DNA of 64,000 nt from Ensifer adhaerens (GTDB taxonomy: Bacteria > Pseudomonadota > Alphaproteobacteria > Rhizobiales > Rhizobiaceae): the NCBI RefSeq assembly GCF_020035535.1, contig NZ_CP083350.1:2180501-2244500 (forward strand). The letters are read 5' to 3'. The notes below the pieces were generated by a model. It worked only from the letters and a program-made list of their open reading frames with translations. It ran no database searches and was not told where the DNA came from. Below, one piece after another: positions 25,971 through 32,635 of this stretch. Both the position numbers and the translations under genes were made by a program. Numbering within the stretch: the stretch's first letter is position 1; each line of letters starts with the position of its first letter.

Positions 25971-26983
25971 GCAACACCATCGCAGGTGCCGAAGGGCGCG
26001 GCTACAATCGTGGGCTCATCCTTGGCTTCACAATGGCGGAATCGTTGCTGCTCGTCGTGTTCTGCCTGCTGCTTGTGGCCGCCGCGATTATTTCGAAGGA
26101 ACGGCAGCGCGCGACGGAGGCTGAGCAGCGAGCGACCCGTGCAGAGGAGCAGGTTCTGGCCAAGAGCCACGATGCCGAAGAGCTGCAGAAACAGATCAAA
26201 GAGATGCAGGTTCAGCTTGCCGCCGCCGGACGAGACCAGTCCGACGACGAGTGGCGTGAGCTGGTGCTCGCCAAAAAAGCCGTCGAAGCGTTGGCTGTGA
26301 AGTTTTCCGACAAAAACCCGAAGGAGATCGTCCGCAAGGTCACTGACATGCTCGAAGATTACCGAGAACTTCAGGCGGCCATTCCGTCTCAAAAGCGTCT
26401 GCAGGACGAGCATCTGAAGGCACTGGCTGAAATTTCTCGGTTGCGACAGGACTTGGATTCCAAAGCGAAAGAACTGGCGTCGCTTGAAAAGCCTTCGAAG
26501 CCACACGAGTGGCCGCCAATCATCACACTCAGCGAGGCTAACAACAACTACTTCCGCTCAGGCAGTGCCGAGTTGACCGTGGCGTTCGCGACCAAATTGA
26601 ACAGCTCCATCGCCGACCAAATAGCGAGCAACTTGCAGGCCTACGGCGCGGATATCGTGGAAGTCATTGGCCACACGGACGAACAGCCGATTTCCCGTGC
26701 CGGATCGAACATGGACAAGAACGCCATCGACGTGCTCCTGGCTCACAAGAACGTAACGTCGCTCGAGCCAGCTGACAACGCGGGTCTTGGTCTGGCGCGA
26801 GCGATCTCGGTCGCGAACGTATTGAAATCCAACAAATCGCTTGCGGATATCACCGTGCTCCCACTTTCGGCTGCTCAGCTAATCCTGCCCGGCGACACAT
26901 TGACGCGCGGCGAGGCGGGCGATGTCGAGACACGCCGCCGCATCGAAATACGCATCAGAAGACGTGAGGTGGCGGCGCAGTGA
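25967..26983 (+). CDS. MotB/ZorB-like protein with OmpA peptidoglycan-binding domain
   Basis: The 338-residue protein starts in a 4-bp overlap with the MotA-like gene. One membrane helix (about residues 17-40) begins G-F-T-M-A-E-S-L-L-L. The acidic residue E25 falls where MotB and ZorB carry their essential aspartate. A coiled-coil linker (about 45-185) leads to an OmpA-like domain: Y-F-R-S-G-S-A-E-L, V-E-V-I-G-H-T-D-E-Q-P-I, and a final E-T-R-R-R-I-E-I-R-I-R-R. This is the anchor expected for a stator-like complex tethered to peptidoglycan. Glu replacing Asp is unusual. Confidence 0.82.
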   Translation: MSNTIAGAEGRGYNRGLILGFTMAESLLLVVFCLLLVAAAIISKERQRATEAEQRATRAEEQVLAKSHDAEELQKQIKEMQVQLAAAGRDQSDDEWRELVLAKKAVEALAVKFSDKNPKEIVRKVTDMLEDYRELQAAIPSQKRLQDEHLKALAEISRLRQDLDSKAKELASLEKPSKPHEWPPIITLSEANNNYFRSGSAELTVAFATKLNSSIADQIASNLQAYGADIVEVIGHTDEQPISRAGSNMDKNAIDVLLAHKNVTSLEPADNAGLGLARAISVANVLKSNKSLADITVLPLSAAQLILPGDTLTRGEAGDVETRRRIEIRIRRREVAAQ

Positions 26984-27009
26984 TTGGTGGAGAAAGCGGG
27001 TAGCGAGAG

Positions 27010-28113
27010 ATGATATCGGACGACAAGCACTTTGAGTTGATCACGGCGGCGCTCCAACGCTTGACGATTCCAAACTCCGAAGTCTCGTGGAACACGCGTA
27101 TCGACAACAGACAGTTCGATGTTTTGGCCCGGATTAACGTCGGGCTTCATTCAGTGCTGCTTGCGTACGAAGTGAAACATAGATCGCGACCGGTCGGAGT
27201 AGATGCGGTCGAGGCTTTCGTGACTAAGGCGAGGGATGCGAACGTAAACAAGGCAACGTTCGTCAGCACGTCTGGGTTTCAAAAAGGCGCTGTTAACGTT
27301 GCGAAACGGCACGGGATCGACCTCTTCACCTTGAGCTTGCAACCCAGTGATAAGCCTAGCTTTTCACCGCAGGCGTCATATCTTGTCTTCAGCCGACTCG
27401 GCTCAGCGAATGCACGGCTGTCGGAAATAGAGGTGGTCGAGACCGACAAACCAATGAACGCGGTCGTGAAGTGCGTCCTCCACTACGTCGACGGGCAAGA
27501 GGTGGTGCTACCCGATGAGCCGACGCAGATGACCTACTGCCTCGAGCGCAGCAGCATTGGAAAGAGGTCGTTGGCGGACCTGATCAAAATACAAGCGGGC
27601 AAGCCGGTGGCTACGGGCACTACGAACGTGCGTTACGTTCCGGTTGACGGCGAAGTAGTCCCGCCTGACGAGTTCTTCATCCACCGGGGGAGGCTTCTCC
27701 AGATAGAGCTTCACGTGGAAGGCGTTATCGGCAACGTGCTTGGCGGCGACGTCCGTATAGATCTCACGGCGCTGCAGAATACAGTCCGCTACCAGAATGT
27801 AATTTCTGGATCGATCGCGGAATTTCCGCTGTCATCACTGCCCGTAGGCGAACCTACATTTACGCCCGGAGCTTTCTATTTCTTGGAGAATCCGCTCCGA
27901 TACTACTATTGCGACGCTGTTAGAGGAAATATTGCTACTATTTTTTTAGTGGAGAGTTTCCAGTTGGGGCATCTATTTGGGGCGGAATTCACTCAGGAAG
28001 TGCAATTCGCATCGTTTTATATCCCTCTGGATGACCGGAAGATTTTGGAGCGCCTGCGGCGTAGGCTCCAGCGAATGAAGTCGCAAAGTGTTCTCACCTA
28101 CCGCCCTGGATAG
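27010..28113 (+). CDS. Mrr-type PD-(D/E)xK nuclease
   Basis: A 367-residue soluble protein, 26 bp after the MotB-like gene with a GAGAG ribosome site. The N-terminal 110 residues show an Mrr/restriction-endonuclease fold: R-Q-F-D-V-L-A (D37), then A-Y-E-V-K-H (E54, K56), and later T-F-V-S-T-S-G-F-Q-K-G-A and G-I-D-L-F-T-L. The remaining 250 residues are beta-rich and unrecognised, possibly a target- or partner-binding part. By analogy with Zorya, whose cytosolic effectors are nucleases or helicases, it is the likely effector of this operon. Confidence 0.8.
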   Translation: MISDDKHFELITAALQRLTIPNSEVSWNTRIDNRQFDVLARINVGLHSVLLAYEVKHRSRPVGVDAVEAFVTKARDANVNKATFVSTSGFQKGAVNVAKRHGIDLFTLSLQPSDKPSFSPQASYLVFSRLGSANARLSEIEVVETDKPMNAVVKCVLHYVDGQEVVLPDEPTQMTYCLERSSIGKRSLADLIKIQAGKPVATGTTNVRYVPVDGEVVPPDEFFIHRGRLLQIELHVEGVIGNVLGGDVRIDLTALQNTVRYQNVISGSIAEFPLSSLPVGEPTFTPGAFYFLENPLRYYYCDAVRGNIATIFLVESFQLGHLFGAEFTQEVQFASFYIPLDDRKILERLRRRLQRMKSQSVLTYRPG

Positions 28114-28133
28114 AGTCTAATCAGAGCACGGTC

Positions 28134-28151
28134 CCGTCGCCATCCCGACGG
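28134..28151. terminator. Short hairpin between convergent genes
   Basis: CCGTCG (28134-28139) and CGACGG (28146-28151) form a 6-bp GC stem with a 6-nt loop between the convergent Mrr-type gene and the next ORF. There is no T-run. Confidence 0.35.
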
Positions 28152-28189
28152 CGCAGGACTCATGGTTGTCTTCGCATCCTCGCACGGGA

Positions 28190-28579
28190 TTATAGTTCCA
28201 GCGCGGCTATTGCAGCGGAGGCAATCCGGTCCCAGCCCAGTTGGGTCACGACAAATAGAGCGGCAGGTTCGTCAACCTCCAGGCGGCCGCTTTTGACGAG
28301 CGAACCGATTACCCAAGCGTCGGGGCGAAGGAAACCGTCAGAAAATTTTATGCCCCGCATCGGAATGCTGCCTCCGCTGAAGAGGGTATATCCGAATAGG
28401 AAAGCGTCGGTCCTGGAGCTTTCGCCTTTGGCGTTGTTAGCGTTTTGCCCCCAGGCCTCGAACTTATCGAGTTCGAAGAAGGGCGTCGCGCGAACAGTCC
28501 AAGCGGACGCTCGCTTGCCGTCCATCCTCAGGCAGATCTTATCGAAGATCGACCGGGCAGCAGCGCACGTCAAGTACAT
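28190..28579 (-). CDS. Hypothetical protein (129 aa)
   Basis: A 129-residue protein of globular composition, convergent with the Mrr-type nuclease gene. Features are an early cysteine pair (T-C-A-A-A and I-C-L-R-M), an aromatic block (F-F-E-L-D-K-F-E-A-W-G) and a C-terminal helix. No signal peptide or membrane span. No family recognised. Its place at the edge of the operon might mean an antisense-oriented regulator or simply an unrelated gene. Confidence 0.5.
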   Translation of the reverse strand: MYLTCAAARSIFDKICLRMDGKRASAWTVRATPFFELDKFEAWGQNANNAKGESSRTDAFLFGYTLFSGGSIPMRGIKFSDGFLRPDAWVIGSLVKSGRLEVDEPAALFVVTQLGWDRIASAAIAALEL

Positions 28580-28762
28580 TGCAAATCGCCTTTCTGTTGA
28601 TGAGGTGCCCTCCGCACTGTGATGGCATCAGAAGAACGTTAAGTTAATGGGGCATGGCCAGCGGTCGCCGACTGACCGTCATGTGCGGGTGAGGCTAAGC
28701 AGTCGAACTGCCGCATCTGTGACGACCGCGGCCGTCACGAGGGGACAAAGTAAAGGTGCTGT

Positions 28763-28784
28763 CGGACCGAGTTAACTCGGTCCG
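28763..28784. repeat. Perfect 22-bp palindrome
   Basis: CGGACCGAGTT followed at once by its reverse complement makes a loop-less 22-bp palindrome, followed by GTGTTTTC. It may fold as a terminator or serve as a protein site. The surrounding 28580-28912 shows no gene. Confidence 0.45.
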
Positions 28785-28912
28785 GTGTTTTCAGGAAGGG
28801 CGACCGAGACGAGTTGGGGTTCGGTTCGGCACGAGCGACGTATGCCGTTGGTGGCGCTAGTGACGCGCTGTCCGTTGACAGGACCCCGAGATCGGAGATG
28901 GCTCAATCCGCC

Positions 28913-29079
28913 CATTCGCGTCGAACAAACTGTCCTATCTCGTCGGCACGCTTCTTGACTCCAGCCTCGGTCCAACCACCAGCCTCCTTGACCAGGCGAC
29001 CGACAAGCATCGTGCCTCGGATCCCGCACGCCACATAAGCTTCGGCTTTATCCTCCGGTTGATCTGCTTGCAGCGATGA
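28913..29079 (-). pseudogene. C-terminal fragment cut by the TnpB element
   Basis: The minus strand reads about 55 protein-like codons from the left end of the TnpB element to a stop at 28913 (A-Y-V-A-C-G-I-R-G-T-M-L-V-G-R, then W-T-E-A-G-V-K-K-R-A-D-E-I). There is no start codon, and the frame enters the terminal repeat, so this looks like the end of a gene interrupted by insertion. The W-x-x-x-x-V-x-x-R-x-x-x-I tail loosely recalls DUF262/HNH defence proteins; I cannot be sure. Confidence 0.4.
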
Positions 29080-29082
29080 GTT

Positions 29083-29111
29083 CGGCTATTCGGATTTTCG
29101 TGTGGACCGCG
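29083..29111 (+). repeat. Left terminal inverted repeat
   Basis: Begins CGGCTATTCGGATTTTCG and ends in GTGTGGACCGCG. It is the inverted partner of 30702-30731 and the homologue of 3190-3219. Confidence 0.7.
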
Positions 29112-29115
29112 GCTT

Positions 29116-30576
29116 TCAAGCGACGCATCCACGTTGAGCAAAAGTCCGAACTACTGCGTCCGACTTGAATGATGCCAGCCGGAATAGAAGTCCCGGACGA
29201 TGACATCTCCCAAGGCGGACGACCGCATGCCCACAGAACATTCGCGTTCCGTGGACATCGGAACCCCGAGTGCCAAGCGGCACGTCGGGGTGCGGGCGGC
29301 GGTAGCCAATCTTCGCCGCTTTGATTGTCCGATGGACGTCCTGCCATGAGCCGAGTTCGGCGGGCACCTTCCCATTCTTCCATAGACGGGAAACACACCC
29401 TTCCTCGAGAGCTGGCAGGACCTCCTTCATTCCAGCCAGACGGGCGATGCCGCGCCTGGCGATCTCCGTTGCCGACGCACAGGCGTCGGGGGCATCGAAG
29501 GCGAGGTTTCCAATGGTCGAGGAATACCCCGCCCAGACCTCAAGCACTTCGATCCCGGCAAGTCGGGCGCGGCGTATCAGCATCTGCACGAACACAGCTC
29601 TTGCCCAGTAGTTCAACAGCCTGTTGAGGGTGCGGTTCTTGCCGCTCGACCGCAACTTGCCAAGGCCCTTCTCCAGAACGATCGCGCCGCAGCGATGCTT
29701 GCGCGCCATCGAGATGGCGCGGTCGCAGGCCGCTGCCAAGGTCTCGCGCACAAGCTCTGACGACGAATCCTTCGGCATGTCGGGCTTCACCAGGGCATGT
29801 TCCAGCAACCTGGTATCCTTGACTGACGTGGCGTTGGCTTTGTTCGCCGCCGCCGCGAAACCGATCCAGTTGGGATTAAGATCGATACCGAGGCAACGCC
29901 CCTTGATCGGCACGACCGGTCGCCGCCGCTGCGGGTGGTTCGGCAGATGGGCAGGATCGAAGGTCACGCTCACATGCGTGTCGCTGATGGCGAAGCTGAC
30001 ATTGATGCGATCCGCCTCCGCCTTCTTTGCGCAGATCTCAGCCAACTGCCGCATGATGATGCCGCCGTTTCCGGTCATGCGGGCGAGGTTGAGAACCGCC
30101 GTGCGCGTCACCGTCTTTCCTGAGCGGCCGCCACTCTCCTTGCGGCCAATCCTGACGACGACCGTTGTGTCGTCGACCAGGTGGATGTTTTGGTTTCCGC
30201 GCACCTTTTGTCGATCGCCGAAGCTGACGAACGGGTGTAGCCTCTTGCGCTGCCACTCGTCCCTTGAGATCAGACCCTTGCGCCGGCGCTCGAACGCCTC
30301 TTTACCGCCGAAGATCGCCGTACCATCGGAAGACAACTTGCGCTTCCACATGCCAAGCTTCGTCGCGCAGTGGATAGCCCAGCTGTCGAGCAGACCCTTA
30401 TGGGCAAACCGCGCCTTCACCAGATTGCGCAGGTCCATTTCCTTCGTCTTGGAACCGTCGGCGAGCAGCGCGTTAGCATAGGCCGTTCTGATCGCTGCCG
30501 ATTGCACACGGCGCAGATCGTCGAGGAACGACTGGTCGTCATCTGAACAGCGATAGGGGACGGAGATGGTTTGCAA
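29116..30576 (-). CDS. tnpB: TnpB-family RNA-guided nuclease-like protein, zinc-finger-less
   Basis: A 486-residue protein with an N-terminal helical region (A-T-K-L-G-M-W-K-R-K-L) and a RuvC-like nuclease. Candidate catalytic residues are D232 in G-I-D-L-N-P, E302 in I-V-L-E-K-G and D364 in F-D-A-P-D-A-C. The C-x-x-C zinc finger of canonical TnpB is absent. Instead it has Y-S-S-T-I-G-N followed by A-T-E-I-A-R-R-G, the pattern of the TnpB-related subgroup. TnpB proteins use an RNA from the element's 3' end to cut DNA and keep the element in place. Here the gene ends only 5 bp from the left terminal repeat, so any guide RNA must overlap the coding region. The C-terminal ~80 residues look element-specific. 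Confidence 0.8.
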   Translation of the reverse strand: MQTISVPYRCSDDDQSFLDDLRRVQSAAIRTAYANALLADGSKTKEMDLRNLVKARFAHKGLLDSWAIHCATKLGMWKRKLSSDGTAIFGGKEAFERRRKGLISRDEWQRKRLHPFVSFGDRQKVRGNQNIHLVDDTTVVVRIGRKESGGRSGKTVTRTAVLNLARMTGNGGIIMRQLAEICAKKAEADRINVSFAISDTHVSVTFDPAHLPNHPQRRRPVVPIKGRCLGIDLNPNWIGFAAAANKANATSVKDTRLLEHALVKPDMPKDSSSELVRETLAAACDRAISMARKHRCGAIVLEKGLGKLRSSGKNRTLNRLLNYWARAVFVQMLIRRARLAGIEVLEVWAGYSSTIGNLAFDAPDACASATEIARRGIARLAGMKEVLPALEEGCVSRLWKNGKVPAELGSWQDVHRTIKAAKIGYRRPHPDVPLGTRGSDVHGTRMFCGHAVVRLGRCHRPGLLFRLASFKSDAVVRTFAQRGCVA

Positions 30577-30701
30577 GACAGGAACATCGTTGGATGGATG
30601 TTCCTATTGGACAGTTGAATCCTTGCCGGGGTCAAACGCCGGCGGAAATCGGATTGCAACTCTGAGCTTCGAACAACTTTCGCCGCGATGGTCAGAGGAT
30701 T

Positions 30702-30731
30702 CGCGGTTCCACACGAAAATCCGAATAGCCG
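30702..30731 (-). repeat. Right terminal inverted repeat
   Basis: Reverse complement of the left repeat, with one extra base (GGAACCGCG instead of GGACCGCG). A 9-bp hairpin (AGGAACATC 30580-30588 / GATGTTCCT 30597-30605) lies between tnpB and this end. Confidence 0.7.
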
Positions 30732-30915
30732 CTTTATCACGCTGTTCCGGCTAGGCCCATGTTCAGGGCTATACGGCTCTGGCGATATTGGACCGAAGTC
30801 ATAGCTGTGCATGCGTTCGATATCGCGGTGTTTGCCCAACAAAACTCCGTCACCTCACGCCGCCGCGACGAATACTGATTTGACAAGGCGATATTATTGA
30901 ATGAACTTCCGATGG

Positions 30916-30948
30916 TCACCTTAAGTTGCGGGACTCAACGTAAGGTGA
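30916..30948. promoter_or_regulatory. 13-bp inverted repeat, operator candidate for the DISARM-like operon
   Basis: TCACCTTAAGTTG (30916-30928) and CAACGTAAGGTGA (30936-30948) are inverted with one mismatch around a 7-nt spacer. They lie 62 bp before the methylase start. A TTGACA at 30880-30885 could be the -35 box of a promoter overlapping this site. The arrangement suggests a repressor operator or a 5' UTR hairpin controlling the whole operon. Confidence 0.5.
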
Positions 30949-31009
30949 TGCTGGGGGACATCTCGACGATTTCGTTGCGTCGAGTGTCGCCGGCGGCGAT
31001 CCTTGATTG

Positions 31010-32635
31010 ATGACGACTGGGGTATTGGAATTGCGGGGAAGGGATCAGTTCGGGCTGCCGATGCTTGCGGTAGTGAGAGCGGCCGCGCGTGAGTTATCTC
31101 AAGTTGTTCCTGAGGGCGCCGACCTGGGAGAGGTCTGCCTGCATCTTGGTTCATTTGACACCAAGGCCGTGGACGTTTTGCGTCTTCGCCTGTCGTCTTT
31201 GGCAGCGAGCGAGCGAAACTACTGGATCGGCACCCTTTACACGCTGATGATCTCGGCGGACTTGCGGCGTGCTCAAGCCACGTATTTCACTCGCCCGGAT
31301 CTTGCCGAAGCGGTTATCGACCTGGCGATCGAGCATGGATTCGATCTTCGGGAACATAGTGTCCTCGATCCCGCAGCTGGTGGCGCTGCTTTCCTTTCGC
31401 TGATAGCCCATCGGATGCGAGCGGAAAAACTCGATCCGGCAGACATCGCGAGCAGGCTGAACGGAGTGGAGATCGATGTCAGCCTCGCCACGATGTCCGA
31501 ATCCTTAATCGCCGAACAGCTCGAAGGATACGCTGGCAGGCGCATCGTCTCTCCTGGGGACAGCCTCCGTCATGAGTTCGCGAAATCCTATGACCTTGTG
31601 ATCGCGAATCCACCATACGGCAGGATCACTGCCAAGGATTTGGAGAACGACCACTGGATGAAGGTCGCCCACAGCGGGCATATCAACAAGTACGCAGTAT
31701 TCACGGAGCTATGTTTTAGACTGACGAAGCCCGGCGGTCTTGTCGCACTAGTCATCCCGTCGAGCTTCAAGGGCGGGCCGCTCTATGACCGGATGCGCTC
31801 CTTCATCGCCAACCGCGGTCAAATCCTCGCCCTTGGCACCGTGGTCAGCCGTGAGGACGTCTTCGCCGATGTTACCCAAGATATCAGCGTACTACTTGTG
31901 AGGGTCGGCGGCTCGCACCCGCCATCCGCAGCAGTGAAATTCCCTTCGTTTATTGCCGGAGGCATCGCACGCCCGGTTCCGGCCGGGATCCTGCCTGGGG
32001 ATGTGTCCATGCCGTGGCTGGCGCCTTGGGATTCGCGTCGAGACCGGGGAGGTGCCACGATCGCGGACTATGGTGGTCATGTGAAAGCTGGATACTTCGT
32101 TTGGAACCGCTCTCAGGAGAAGTTCTGCGCGTCGACGGATCCGGGTGCACTACCGCTTTTCTGGGCCAAAAACATCCGCGCAGGTACACCCTGCAAGCCG
32201 CGCAATCGCAAAAATGACGGCACTGACTTTGTCACGGTTCCGAAGGATAGCCCCGCGATAATCAGCGGGCCTGCCATCATGGTCCAGCGCACGACGAACA
32301 GCAGCCAGTCCCGAAGAATAGTAGCCGCCGTAGTGGATCAGAACTCGATCGCGGGGTGGCCGGGCTTCGTCAGTGAGAACCATACGATTGTCATTACGGG
32401 CGACCGTGCCGACGATCTCGCGCTGTTAGCCTCGCTGTTAAACACGAAAGCAGTCGATGAACGTTATCGCGCGGTATCTGGCACTGCCACGGTGTCCGTG
32501 AAGCTTCTCAGGGAACTGGATCTGCCCTGGCCGCAGTCGTTCCGCGACGCCCTTCTAAACGGTTTCGACGCGGAGGAGGCGGCCGTGCTTGCGTATCGGA
32601 ATGGCGAGCGGCGTCCTCTTGCGGAGGCTTCGTGA
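31010..32635 (+). CDS. N6-adenine DNA methyltransferase, DISARM-like locus
   Basis: ATG 31010 follows an in-frame TTG. The 541-residue enzyme has the SAM-binding motif L-D-P-A-A-G-G-A-A-F near residue 125 and the catalytic N-P-P-Y at residues 200-203. These place it with Eco57I/type I-like N6-adenine methylases. The C-terminal part, with a D-Q-N-S-I-A-G-W-P-G-F segment, resembles target recognition regions. It should methylate host DNA to mark self. The stop overlaps the next start (TGATG). In DISARM, N6 methylases mark class 1 loci, but the neighbouring large gene does not look like the class 1 helicase DrmD. Confidence 0.87.
   Translation: MTTGVLELRGRDQFGLPMLAVVRAAARELSQVVPEGADLGEVCLHLGSFDTKAVDVLRLRLSSLAASERNYWIGTLYTLMISADLRRAQATYFTRPDLAEAVIDLAIEHGFDLREHSVLDPAAGGAAFLSLIAHRMRAEKLDPADIASRLNGVEIDVSLATMSESLIAEQLEGYAGRRIVSPGDSLRHEFAKSYDLVIANPPYGRITAKDLENDHWMKVAHSGHINKYAVFTELCFRLTKPGGLVALVIPSSFKGGPLYDRMRSFIANRGQILALGTVVSREDVFADVTQDISVLLVRVGGSHPPSAAVKFPSFIAGGIARPVPAGILPGDVSMPWLAPWDSRRDRGGATIADYGGHVKAGYFVWNRSQEKFCASTDPGALPLFWAKNIRAGTPCKPRNRKNDGTDFVTVPKDSPAIISGPAIMVQRTTNSSQSRRIVAAVVDQNSIAGWPGFVSENHTIVITGDRADDLALLASLLNTKAVDERYRAVSGTATVSVKLLRELDLPWPQSFRDALLNGFDAEEAAVLAYRNGERRPLAEAS

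Larger units (their letters stand above)
29083..30731 (-). mobile_element. TnpB element bounded by terminal inverted repeats
   Basis: A 1.65-kb unit containing one gene, tnpB, between ~29-30-bp inverted repeats at 29083-29111 and 30702-30731 that match except for one inserted base. No tnpA or DDE transposase is present, so it is non-autonomous. I could not find a clear target-site duplication. A second, decayed copy with one terminal repeat lies at 3190-3400. Classical IS200/IS605 elements lack such repeats. Confidence 0.65.
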
